The position numbers and the translations under genes were made by a program. DNA of 64,000 nt. Origin: DASUAS01 sp963720765. GTDB lineage: Bacteria > Actinomycetota > Acidimicrobiia > IMCC26256 > DASPTH01. This document shows positions 18,747 through 27,307 of the stretch, in pieces (the stretch's first letter is position 1; the number at the start of each line of letters is the position of its first letter). Where the stretch lies: the NCBI GenBank assembly GCA_963720765.1, contig CAVRGS010000011.1, positions 372,001 through 436,000 of the forward strand, in the 5' to 3' direction. The notes under the pieces are model-generated. The model saw only the letters and a program-made list of their open reading frames with translations, made no database searches and was not told the DNA's origin.

Positions 18747-21591
18747 TCAACCCCGCGCGATCTCCTTGAGGTCGTACGTCTCGATGACGTCGCCCGGCTT
18801 GAGGTCCTGGTAGTTCTCGAGCCCGATGCCGCACTCGAAGCCCGACTGGACCTCGCGCACGTCGTCCTTGAACCGGCGCAACGACGCGATCGCACCGTTC
18901 CAGATGACGACGCCCTCGCGCAGGAAGCGCACCTTCGATCCACGGGTGATCGTGCCGTTGAGCACGTAGCAACCCGCGACCTTGCCGACCCGCGGCACCG
19001 AGAACACCTCGCGCACCTCGGCGTCGCCGGTCACGACTTCCTCGAACTCGGGCTTGAGCATGCCGAGGAGCGCGGACTGCACGTCTTCGAGGACCTGGTA
19101 GATGACCTCGTAGAGGCGCATCTCCACGCCCTCGATGCGGGCGAGCTCGCGCGCCTTGCGGTCGGGACGCACGTTGAAGCCGATGACGGTCGCGTTCGAC
19201 ACCGACGCGAGGTTGATGTCGGACTCGTTGATGCCACCGACGGCGCGGTGCACGAACGACAGGCGCACTTCTTCGTGCTCCTGGTCGAGCTTGCGCAGCG
19301 AGTCGGTGAGGGCCTCGAGCGAACCCTGGACGTCGGCCTTCACCAACAGGTTCAGCGTGGCGACCTCGCCGCGCTGCACCATGGCGAAGATGTCCTCGAG
19401 CCGAGCACCTCCGGCGAGGGTCATCGGGTGCTTCTGACCCGCCGAGCGGCGCCGGAACGAACGGGCCTCCGCGACCGTGCGAGCGGTCTTCTCGTCGGGT
19501 GCGGCGCGCAGCTCGTCGCCCGCGAGCGGGACGTCGTCGAGTCCGAGCACCTCCACCGGAGTGGACGGGCCCGCCTCCTGCACCTGCTGACCGTTCTCGT
19601 CGAACATGGCGCGCACCTTGCCCCACGCACCACCGGCGACGATCGGGTCGCCGACTCGCAGCGTGCCCCGCTCCACCAGCGCGGTGACGACCGGACCACG
19701 GCCCTGGTCGAGGTTCGACTCGAGCACGATCGCCCGGGCGGGTGTCTTCGGGTTGGCCGCGAGCTCTTCGACCTCGGCCACCAGCAGGATCGACTCGAGC
19801 AGCTCGTCGACACCGATGCCCGCAGGGGGCGCGACGTCGATGACGATCGTGTCGCCACCCCACGCCTCGGGCACCAGCTCGCGCTCCACGAGCTGCTGGC
19901 GCACGCGCGTGGGGTCGGAGTCTTCGCGGTCGACCTTGGTGACCGCGACGATGATCGGGACCTCGGCCGCGCGCGGCGTGGTTGATGGCCTCGATGGTCT
20001 GGGGCATCACGCCGTCGTCGGCCGCCACCACCAGGATGGCGATGTCGGTGGCGTTGGCGCCGCGCTTGCGCATGGCGGTGAAGGCCTCGTGACCCGGCGT
20101 GTCGATGAACGTGATCGGGTGGTCGTGGAAGACCGTCTTGTACGCACCGATGTGCTGGGTGATGCCACCCGCCTCACCCGCCACCACGTTGGCGTTGCGG
20201 ATGGTGTCGAGCAGCGTCGTCTTGCCGTGGTCGACGTGACCGAGCACGGTGACGATCGGCGCACGCGACTCGAGGTTGGCGTCGTCGTCCTCGTCGTCGT
20301 CGCCGAGCAGTGCCTGCAGCTCGAGCTCGGCCTCCTGGCCGGGCTCGACGAGCAGCACCTCGGCGCCGAGCGCCTCGGCGATGAGGTCGACCATCTCGTC
20401 GGCCAGCGACTGCGTGCCGGTGACCATCTCGCCCGCGTCGAACAGCAGCCGCACGAGATCGGCGGTGGTGCGGTTCAGCTTGGGCGCGAGCTCCTGGATG
20501 GTGCTGCCGCGCTCGACGACGATCTCGCCCTCGGGGACCGGCGCGTCGGCCGGCGTGAGCTGGGGCATCGACGCGGGACCGAGATCTTCGAAGTCGCGAC
20601 GACGACGCTTCTTGCGACGGGGACGCTGACCCTGCGGGCCGGGCCGTCCACGACCGGGGGGACCACCGCCGGGACCACCGCCGGGACCGCCCCGGCCACC
20701 GCCGGGACCGCCACCAGGACCGCCGCCGGGACGCTGGAAGCCACCGCCACCACCGGGACCGCCGCCCGGGACGCTGGAAGCCACCGCCACCGCCACCACC
20801 GGGACGCTGGAAGCCACCGCCGCCACCGCCGCCACCGCCACCGGGACGGTTGCCGCCGGGCCCGCCCGAGCCGGGGACCACGCGGGGTCCGGGCGGGGGC
20901 GGGATGCGCCGCCCACCACCGGGCGGCGGCGGGATCGGACGACCGGTTGCGCTCCGAGGGGGCGCGCCAGGAGGCGCCGGGGCCGGCGGCGCGGGTGGCA
21001 GCCGGTGCGGCAGGAGCCGCAGGAGCCGCAGCGGCCGGAGCCGCAGGAGCGGGCGCGGCCGGAGCCACGGGCGCCGGGCGCGGCGGGGAGCCGGCGCCTC
21101 GGCCGCGGCTGCGGCCGGACGCTCGACCGGCGCCGGCGCGGGCGCGGCCGGGGCTCGGGGTCGGTGCAGCACGGGAGCGGGACGGGGAGGCGGCGGCGCG
21201 GGCGCGCCCATGTCGGGGATGACCCCGGTGGAGCGCACCACGCGGTGCGGCGCCGGCGTCGGGCTCGGGCGCGACGTCGTCGGCCACCGGGGCGGGCGCG
21301 GGGCCGTCCGGTGCGGGCGCGGGCACTTCCGCGACCGGCGCGGGCGCCTCGTCGACCGACCTTGGCGCCCCGCTTGGGCTTCGGCTCGGGCTCGGGCTCG
21401 TCGACGATGGGGTCGCGACGAAGCCCTTCGGCGTCGGCCAGACGGCGGACGCGGTCGGCAGAGGGGTCGTCGATGCTCGACGAGTGGCTCTTGACGCCGA
21501 TCTTGAGCTGCTCGGCGAGATCGAGCACCACCTGGTTCTCGACGCCGAGCTCTCTCGCCAGCTCGTAGACGCGGATCTTCTTCGTTGCCAA
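18747..21591 (-). CDS. infB: Translation initiation factor IF-2 (several frameshifts in sequence)
   Basis: IF-2 delivers initiator tRNA to the ribosome and is a GTPase. The protein begins directly with the IF2_N domain (KKIRVYELARELGVENQVVL). A long linker of about 260 residues rich in Pro, Ala, Gly and Arg follows. The G domain then shows VTVLGHVDHGKTTLLD, FIDTPGHEAFTAMR and the later domains (VKADVQGSLEALTDSL; GFECGIGLENYQDLKPGD). The frame is broken near 19980 (GCCGCG where GCGCG is expected) and at several sites in the linker (about 21358, 21250, 21090, 21000 and 20765). Read through, it encodes about 948 residues. As an essential gene it is unlikely to be truly broken. It follows ylxR. 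Confidence 0.93.
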
Positions 21592-21660
21592 GCCTGCTGC
21601 CTCTTCTTCCTCAACTGCTACTTACACGCTGCGTCCGTTCGTTGGAAGGGATTGCGCCGT

Positions 21661-21945
21661 TCACCGCTCGATCGCCGGTGAACAGTCTCGCGCGTAGCGC
21701 TCGATGTCGTCATTCCGTATCGAGGTGCGCAGTGCCCGGTCCACCGTCCGCCGGCGCTGCGCCTCCTCGAGGCACGCAGCCGGATGCGACCGGCAGAGCC
21801 AGGCGCCCCGCCCCGGACCCGCCCCGAGCTCCAGCCCGGAGGGGCCGGAAGGGGTGGAGACGGCACGGAAGCGCACCAACTCCTCGACGCCCGCGGCCCG
21901 GCGACACCCGATGCAGGTGCGGACGGGTCCGGCCGCCGCCTCGCT
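21661..21945 (-). CDS. ylxR: YlxR (DUF448) RNA-binding protein, start unclear
   Basis: A frame ending at 21661 encodes the YlxR signature GPVRTCIGCRRAAGVEELVR followed by GRGAWLCRSHPAACLEEAQR. YlxR proteins are small putative RNA-binding proteins encoded between nusA and infB; in some species they affect transcription of many genes or RNase P. No ATG, GTG or TTG occurs in this frame between the end of nusA and the RTCIGC motif, although a GGAGGAGG ribosome-like site lies just upstream at about 21951-21959. A base error near the start is the simplest explanation. The 5' limit given here is therefore approximate. Confidence 0.75.
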   Translation of the reverse strand, partial: SEAAAGPVRTCIGCRRAAGVEELVRFRAVSTPSGPSGLELGAGPGRGAWLCRSHPAACLEEAQRRRTVDRALRTSIRNDDIERYARDCSPAIER

Positions 21946-23333
21946 AGCCGTCGGCCTCCTCCGTCGCGGCGGGCGCGTCGCCCGCCGGGGCGTTGCTCCG
22001 CCGCGGCGTCGCCATCCGTCGCGGCTTCGCCGTCCGTCGCGGCTTCGCCGTCCGTCGCGGCTTCGCCGTCCGTCGCGGCTTCGCCGTCCGTCGCGGCTTC
22101 GCCGTCCGTCGCGGTGGCTGCGGCTGCAGCACCCTCGGCCGGGGCGTCGGTCGCCGCCTCGGTCGCGGGCGCGTCGGCCTTCGCCTCGGCAGCAGCTGCG
22201 TCCGCCGACGCATCCGCGGGTGCGGTGTCGGTGGCCGGTGCCGCGTACCCCGCCTCGGCGGCCGAGATCGCCTCGCCGCCTTCGGCCGGCTGCCACACCA
22301 GCTCGCCGATGTCGTTGGTGACCCACTCGCCCTCGGCGTACTCGACGCCGCCGCCCGCCTCTTCTTCCGCGAGCTGGGCTTCGCTCTTGATGTCGACGCG
22401 CCAGCCGGTGAGACGGGCGGCGAGGCGGGCGTTCTGGCCCTCCTTGCCGATCGCGAGCGACAGCTGGAAGTCGGGGACGATCACCTCGGCGGTGCCGGTG
22501 TCGGGGTGGATGCGCACCTCGCGCACGCGTGCCGGCGCGAGCGCCTTCATCACGAACTCCGACGGGTCGTCGCTGTAGGGGACGATGTCGACCTTCTCGC
22601 CGCGCAGCTCGTTGACCACCATGCGGACGCGCGAGCCGCGCGCGCCGACGCACGCGCCGACGGGGTCGACGTTGTTGTCGTTGGACGAGACCGCGAGCTT
22701 GGTGCGGTGACCGGGCTCACGGGCGATGGCCTTGAGCTCGACGACCCCGTCGACGATCTCGGGGACCTCGAGCTCGAACAGGCGCTTCACCAGACCGGGG
22801 TGCGTGCGCGACACGACGATCTGCGGACCCTTGGCCGTCTTGCGCACCTCGACGATGTAGGCCTTGAGCCGGCTGCCGTGGTCGTAGTGCTCGTTCTGCA
22901 CCTGCTCGGCCTGCGGGAGCAGCGCCTCGACCTTGCCGAGGTCGAGCAGCGTGTAGCGAGCGTCGGTCTGCTGGATGATGCCGGTGACGATGTCGCCCTC
23001 GCGACCCGCGTACTCCTCGTACTTCATCTCCCGCTCCGCCTCGCGGATGCGCTGGAAGATGACCTGCTTGGCGGTCTGCGCGGCGATGCGACCGAAGTCG
23101 GTGGGCGTGTCGTCCCACTCGCGCGTGACGTTGCCGTCTTCGTCGAGCTCCTGGGCGATCACCTTGATCGCGCCGGTCTCCATGTCGATCTCGACCAGCG
23201 CTTCCTCCGCCGCGTCGGGCATCCGCTTGTACGCGGTGAGGAGCGCGTTGGCCAACGCCTCGAGCATGATCTCGATGGAGATGCCCTTCTCGCGCTCGAT
23301 GTTCTCGAGCGCCTCCATCATCTCTGAGTTCAT
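21944..23333 (-). CDS. nusA: Transcription termination/antitermination factor NusA
   Basis: NusA binds RNA polymerase and nascent RNA, modulating pausing and termination. It has the N-terminal polymerase-binding domain (EMMEALENIEREKGISIEIM), an S1 domain (GREGDIVTGIIQQTDARYTL) and two KH domains (VGACVGARGSRVRMVVNEL; LAIGKEGQNARLAARLTGWR). After about residue 345 comes an Ala/Glu/Asp-rich tail that contains a perfect six-residue repeat (DGEAAT). One base must be dropped near 22000 to reach the stop at 21944 (ending ATEEADG). It starts at the ATG 23333, overlapping the rimP stop by 4 bp (ATGA). Confidence 0.93.
22009..22112. repeat. 18-bp tandem repeat inside nusA 3' end
   Basis: The unit GTCGCGGCTTCGCCGTCC (plus strand) occurs five times head to tail, flanked by a variant copy with CCATCC. 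On the coding strand each unit encodes DGEAAT. Because the unit is a multiple of three, copy number can vary without breaking the frame. It extends the acidic tail of NusA. The near identity of the copies points to recent expansion or contraction by slippage. Confidence 0.9.
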
Positions 23334-23899
23334 CGCCGTACCGGTTCTCTTCGGGAGTTGGATCTCTTGGGTGCCGCGCTCTTCGACTTCGAGCCGGACT
23401 TCGAGTTGGACTTCGACCCCTTGGCTTCGTCGCCCCACTCGAACACCGTGTGCGCCTGGGTGACGTCGCCGTAGGCGATCCGCTGCACCGTGCCGTCGTC
23501 GAGGGTGAGGTCGAATCCGGTGTCGTCGGCGGCGGCGATCACGCCGCGCACGCGCCGGGCGCCGTGGTCGTCGCTGGCGCGGGTCTTGACCGAGACCGTC
23601 TCCCCCACCGCGCGCGCGAAGTGCGCCGGCGTGCGGAGCGGACGTTCGAGCCCGGGGCTGCTCACCTCGAGCGCGTACGGACCCGGGATCACCGCGTCGA
23701 GCGGCGGCGCGTCGAGCAACGGCGAGACGGCCTGCGTGGCCGCGGCGATGGCTTCGAGATCGACGCCACCGTCGCGGTCGACCATGACCCGCAGGATGCG
23801 GGCGCGCCCGCTGCCGGTGACGTCGACGTCGTAGAGGTCGAGCCCGAGGTCGGTGACGGCGGGCGCCAGGACCTGCACGATGGTGTCGATGTCGACCAT
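23330..23899 (-). CDS. rimP: Ribosome maturation factor RimP
   Basis: RimP is needed for 30S assembly. The 189-residue protein has the N-terminal alpha/beta domain (VTDLGLDLYDVDVTGSGRAR, ILRVMVDRDGGVDLEAI) with the SSPGLERPL motif, then the C-terminal SH3-like domain (FDLTLDDGTVQRIAYGDVT). A Ser/Lys-rich tail of about 35 residues follows and is not conserved. It is the first gene of the rimP-nusA-ylxR-infB operon and overlaps nusA by 4 bp. A candidate promoter and leader terminator lie upstream. Confidence 0.93.
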   Translation of the reverse strand: MVDIDTIVQVLAPAVTDLGLDLYDVDVTGSGRARILRVMVDRDGGVDLEAIAAATQAVSPLLDAPPLDAVIPGPYALEVSSPGLERPLRTPAHFARAVGETVSVKTRASDDHGARRVRGVIAAADDTGFDLTLDDGTVQRIAYGDVTQAHTVFEWGDEAKGSKSNSKSGSKSKSAAPKRSNSRREPVRR

Positions 23900-23956
23900 G
23901 TGGATGCACCCGCCTTTCTCGTCGCTGGGGTCACCATCTGTCCAGGCAAAACTGGC

Positions 23957-23984
23957 AAGAAAAAACGTGGGCTTGCGCCCACGT
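23957..23984 (-). terminator. Intrinsic terminator/attenuator in the rimP-nusA leader
   Basis: On the minus strand an 8-bp perfect stem (ACGTGGGC / GCCCACGT, 23984-23977 and 23972-23965) with a four-base loop is followed directly by six T residues (23965-23960, the first still in the stem). It lies about 58 bases upstream of the rimP start and downstream of a TATACT promoter box at 24042-24047. It is therefore placed to stop transcripts within the operon's own leader as well as those from upstream genes. Attenuation is inference. Confidence 0.65.
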
Positions 23985-24041
23985 CTCCGTTGGACCGATG
24001 GGGACCGGTGGGTCGGGACTCGCTACCTACCGAACCCAGCA

Positions 24042-24047
24042 AGTATA
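24042..24047 (-). promoter_or_regulatory. Candidate promoter -10 box of the rimP-nusA-infB operon
   Basis: The minus strand reads GGGTATACTTG, with a consensus-like TATACT at 24047-24042. No good TTGACA match is found 16-18 bases upstream, which is common for actinobacterial promoters. A start site near 24035 would give a leader of about 135 bases to rimP, containing the terminator-like hairpin at 23957-23984. Confidence 0.5.
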
Positions 24048-24127
24048 CCCGAACCGGCTGCCGATTTCCGGTGGTCGAACTGCGCGAACCGGACTCGCAT
24101 CGCCGGACGGGCTGGTCAGACGTCCGA

Positions 24128-24412
24128 TCACCCCTGTTCCGGCTCGTCGGTGCGAGCGAGGACCTGCTGGCGGGCCTGCTCCACCTCCACCGCGCCGATG
24201 CGGTCGTGGAACTCGGCCAGGTGACCGTGCACCTCGGCATCGCTGCGGTTCGGGTAGCGGGTGATGGCCCGCGCCCAACGGTCTTCCTCGTTGAGGCGCG
24301 TCACCAACTCCGCCACGGCGACGTGACGCAGCTCGGGGTGCTCCTCGAACAGGTACTCGAGCTGGCCCGCCAACCGCGACACGGACGGACCTGCTTCGGT
24401 GGGCTCGGTCAT
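24128..24412 (-). CDS. Hypothetical protein, 94 aa
   Basis: A small acidic, mostly helical protein beginning MTEPTEAGPSVSRLAGQLEY and containing HPELRHVAVAELVTRLNEED and EVEQARQQVLARTDEPEQG. I recognise no domain, signal or membrane segment. Codon use (G/C at third positions) matches neighbouring genes, supporting that it is real. It lies 25 bp downstream of another small protein gene on the same strand and ends ahead of the rimP promoter region. Confidence 0.5.
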   Translation of the reverse strand: MTEPTEAGPSVSRLAGQLEYLFEEHPELRHVAVAELVTRLNEEDRWARAITRYPNRSDAEVHGHLAEFHDRIGAVEVEQARQQVLARTDEPEQG

Positions 24413-24437
24413 GACCCGAGTCTGTCGCGTGGCGGCG

Positions 24438-24611
24438 TCACATGGGGTTCTCGCTGCCGCGCGACGTCGCGTCGGCGTCCTCGCCCCGGAGGTACGCGTC
24501 GGTGGCGGCCTGGTGGTCGCCGTCGTACCGGGCCAGGAGTCGCCGGAAGCGCTCGGAGTCCTGATCGACGTCGGCCCACGTACGGTGTCGACGATCGTGG
24601 GTGTTGCTCAT
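24438..24611 (-). CDS. Hypothetical protein, about 57 aa
   Basis: A small hydrophilic protein starting MSNTHDRRHRTWADVDQDSE and ending DADATSRGSENPM. No domain recognised. The ATG at 24611 is preferred over one six codons upstream (24629) because the protein then begins cleanly between the ligase stop and this frame. It follows the ligase gene by 36 bp in the same direction, so it may be part of that transcript. Confidence 0.4.
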   Translation of the reverse strand: MSNTHDRRHRTWADVDQDSERFRRLLARYDGDHQAATDAYLRGEDADATSRGSENPM

Positions 24612-24647
24612 GTCCGGCTCGTACCCCACGACGCCGACCCGGAACCG

Positions 24648-25748
24648 TCAGATCCGGAAGATGGCCTGGAGCTCCATCGGCACCGGGACGTCGAGCTGCT
24701 CGTAGGTGCACGACGACGGTTCGCGGTCGGGGCGCCAGCGCTGGAAGCGCGCGGTGTGGCGGAAGCGGTCGCCCTGCAGGTGCTCGTACGCGACCTCGGC
24801 GACGAGGCCAGTGCGTGGACTGGTGCGCAGCGGCTCCCACGTGAGGTCCTTCCCCGCGTTCCACCGGCTCTGCGCGCCCGGGCGCCGCTGGCCCGCGGCC
24901 TGGGCTTCGGTGTCCGCTTCGGCCCAGTGCCGCCACGGGTGGTCGTCGAGCGCGCCGTCGCGATGCGGCTCGAGATCGTCGAGGAGCTCGGTGCGCGCCG
25001 AGGCGGAGAAGCTGCTCGCCACCCCGACGTGGTGGAGCACGCCGTCGTCGTCGTACAGACCGAGCAGGAGCGAGCCGACACCCTCGCCGTCCTTGTGGAA
25101 GCGGAAGCCGCCGACGACGCAGTCGGCGGTGCGCAGGTGCTTCACCTTCAACATCGTGCGCTTCCCCTCCACGTACTCACCGTCGAGGGGCTTGGCGATC
25201 ACGCCGTCGAGACCCGCGCCCTCGAAGCGCTCGAACCACTGCGCGGCGGTGTCGCGGTCGGTCGTCGCGGGCGTGAGGTACACCGGTGCCTCCGCGTGGT
25301 GCAACACCGCCTCGAGGCGCGCGCGTCGCTCGCGGAACGGCTCGCCGCGCAGGTCGGTGTCGCCCTCGGCGAGCAGGTCGAAGGCCACGAACCCCGCGGG
25401 CGTCTCCTCCGCGAGCATCGCGACGCGCGACTCCGCCGGATGGATGCGCAGCGACAGCCGGTCGAAGTCGAGACCGTGCGCGGTCGCGATCACCACCTCG
25501 CCGTCGACGACGCATCGCTCGGGCAGGTTCGCGAGCAGGGGTGCGACGAGGTCGGGGAAGTAGCGCGTGAGCGGCTTCTCGTTGCGGCTCCCGATCTCGA
25601 GGTCGTCGCCGTCGCGGAAGACGATGGCCCGGAAGCCGTCCCACTTCGGCTCGTAGAGGAGATCGCCGAGCTTGCCACCGCTCGCCGGCAGCTCGCGCGC
25701 CAGCTTGGCGAGCATGGGTGAGACCGGCGGCGCGATGGGATACGTCAT
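24648..25748 (-). CDS. ligC: ATP-dependent DNA ligase (LigC-type)
   Basis: The 366-residue protein is a small ATP-dependent ligase. Motif I is YEPKWDGFRAIVF, whose Lys takes AMP. Further nucleotidyltransferase motifs follow (RCVVDGEVVIA, FVAFDLLAEGD, GLDGVIAKPLDGEYVEGKR, MLKVKHLRTADCVVGGFR), then an OB-fold domain ending in CTYEQLDVPVPMELQAIF. Size and order match mycobacterial LigC, which works in base-excision repair and ribonucleotide-tolerant gap sealing. No polymerase or nuclease domain of LigD is present. It follows proS by 7 bp, so the two are probably co-transcribed. Confidence 0.85.
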   Translation of the reverse strand: MTYPIAPPVSPMLAKLARELPASGGKLGDLLYEPKWDGFRAIVFRDGDDLEIGSRNEKPLTRYFPDLVAPLLANLPERCVVDGEVVIATAHGLDFDRLSLRIHPAESRVAMLAEETPAGFVAFDLLAEGDTDLRGEPFRERRARLEAVLHHAEAPVYLTPATTDRDTAAQWFERFEGAGLDGVIAKPLDGEYVEGKRTMLKVKHLRTADCVVGGFRFHKDGEGVGSLLLGLYDDDGVLHHVGVASSFSASARTELLDDLEPHRDGALDDHPWRHWAEADTEAQAAGQRRPGAQSRWNAGKDLTWEPLRTSPRTGLVAEVAYEHLQGDRFRHTARFQRWRPDREPSSCTYEQLDVPVPMELQAIFRI

Positions 25749-25755
25749 TCGAGCC

Positions 25756-27177
25756 TCAGTAGGAACGCGCGACGACGGCGGTGAGTCCCCGTTCGTCGTC
25801 GGACTCGGGCATCGAGCCGTCGGCGCGATGCAGGCAGCGCACCGAGACGCTCGCCTGCGCGAGCTCGGCCTCGCCGTCGGCGCCGACGGTGTCCCACGGG
25901 ATGCGCGCCCATCCGGTGGCGGCGGCCGCGCGCGCGTCGTCGAGCGTGCTGACGTCGACCGTGTGCGACTCGCGTCGCTCGGTGGCCTCGGCGAGCAGCG
26001 CCGCCTGCTGACGGTCGAGCTCGTCGGCGACCGCGGTCGTGACCGTGTCGAGCGCGATCGGTTGCTTGCGCTCCTCCCCCGCGCTGATGCGACGCACCAA
26101 CGTGGCCACACCGTCGGCGAGATCACGCGGCCCGACCTCCAGCCGTACGGGCACGCCCTTGAGCTCCCAGTCGGTGGCGCGGCGACCCATCGACACGTCC
26201 GCGCGCGCGTCGAGCTGCACGCGGATGCCCGCGGCACGCAACTCGTCGGTGAGCGCACCGCAGCGTGCCACCACGTCGCCTTCGTCGCGCACGACGAGCA
26301 CGACGGCCTGGATCGGCGCGAGGCGCGGTGGGACGCGCAGTCCGTCGTCGTCGCCGTGCGCCATGATCAGGCCGCCGACCATGCGGGTGGACGATCCCCA
26401 CGACGTGGTCCACGCGGTCTGCTGGGTGCCGGCGTCGTCGAGGAACTCGATGCCGAACGCGCGCGCGAAGTTCTGGCCCAGCTCGTGGCTGGTGGCCATC
26501 TGCAGCGCCTTGCCGTCGCCCATCATCGCTTCGAGCGTCATCGTGTTGTCGGCGCCCGCGAAGCGCTCGCGCGCGGTCTTCATGCCGACGACGACCGGGA
26601 TCGCGAGCACGTTCACCATGAAGTCCTCGTAGACCTCGTGGTGGATCCGCACCGCGTAGGCGCGCGCGTCGGCCTGGGTGGCGTGCGCGGTGTGGCCCTC
26701 CTGCCAGAGGAACTCGCTGGTGCGGAGGAAGAGGCGCGGGCGCAGCTCCCACCGCACGACGTTGGCCCACTGGTTGAGCAGGAGCGGGAGGTCGCGGTAG
26801 CTCTGCACCCACTTGGCCATGAACTCGCCGATGACCGTCTCACTGGTGGGGCGCACGACCACCGGCTCCTCGAGCTCCTTGCCGCCGGCGATGGTGACCA
26901 CCGCGAGCTCGGGGCTGAACCCCTCGACGTGCTCGGCCTCGCGCTCGAGGTACGACTGCGGGATGAAGAGAGGGAAGTACGCGTTCTCGGCCCCGCACGC
27001 CTTGATCCGCTGGTCGACCTCGGCCTGCATCCGCTCCCAGATCGAGTAGCCGTACGGCCGGATCACCATGGTGCCACGGACGGGCCCGTTCTCGGCCAGC
27101 TGCGCCTTCTGCAGGACGTCCTGGTACCAGCGCGGGAAGTCGTCCACGCGTGGGGTGAGCACGGGCTGTTTGGCCAT
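25756..27177 (-). CDS. proS: Prolyl-tRNA synthetase, archaeal/eukaryotic-like type
   Basis: A 473-residue class II synthetase that charges tRNA-Pro. Class II motifs are visible: motif 2 around RWELRPRLFLRTSEFLWQEG and motif 3 around WGSSTRMVGGLIMAHGDDDG. The order TSETVIGEFMAKWVQSYRDL and the absence of the editing insertion mark the short archaeal/eukaryotic-type ProRS rather than the long bacterial type with the INS domain. The C-terminal anticodon-binding domain follows. It is divergent from the sulfite/nitrite reductase gene across a 130-bp, AT-richer intergenic region. Confidence 0.9.
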   Translation of the reverse strand: MAKQPVLTPRVDDFPRWYQDVLQKAQLAENGPVRGTMVIRPYGYSIWERMQAEVDQRIKACGAENAYFPLFIPQSYLEREAEHVEGFSPELAVVTIAGGKELEEPVVVRPTSETVIGEFMAKWVQSYRDLPLLLNQWANVVRWELRPRLFLRTSEFLWQEGHTAHATQADARAYAVRIHHEVYEDFMVNVLAIPVVVGMKTARERFAGADNTMTLEAMMGDGKALQMATSHELGQNFARAFGIEFLDDAGTQQTAWTTSWGSSTRMVGGLIMAHGDDDGLRVPPRLAPIQAVVLVVRDEGDVVARCGALTDELRAAGIRVQLDARADVSMGRRATDWELKGVPVRLEVGPRDLADGVATLVRRISAGEERKQPIALDTVTTAVADELDRQQAALLAEATERRESHTVDVSTLDDARAAAATGWARIPWDTVGADGEAELAQASVSVRCLHRADGSMPESDDERGLTAVVARSY

Positions 27178-27244
27178 GCGCCGCAGGGTACTCAGGGCTC
27201 CGGGGCAGCCCGGCGCACTTGCGGCCCGATTCCCCAGTGACCGG

Positions 27245-27299
27245 ATCGAAAATATTTCCGACCTCGTCGCTGGTATTTCAATCGAAAAGCCGATAGATT
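27245..27299 (+). promoter_or_regulatory. Promoter/operator region of the siroheme reductase-cysH operon
   Basis: This AT-rich stretch contains ATCGAAAA twice (27245-27252 and 27281-27288) and TATTTC twice (27253-27258 and 27274-27279), set in mirrored order around a GC-rich centre. A TAGATT -10-like box lies at 27294-27299, only 8 bases before the ATG at 27308. No ribosome-binding site is seen, so the mRNA is probably leaderless. The repeats are candidate binding sites for a sulfur- or nitrogen-responsive regulator, which is inference. Confidence 0.4.
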
Positions 27300-27307
27300 C
27301 GTCATCT

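Noticed and set aside
23985..24060. GC-rich leader sequence as a possible tRNA gene
   Set aside because: Cannot be folded into a cloverleaf with T-loop and anticodon arm; better explained as the rimP leader.
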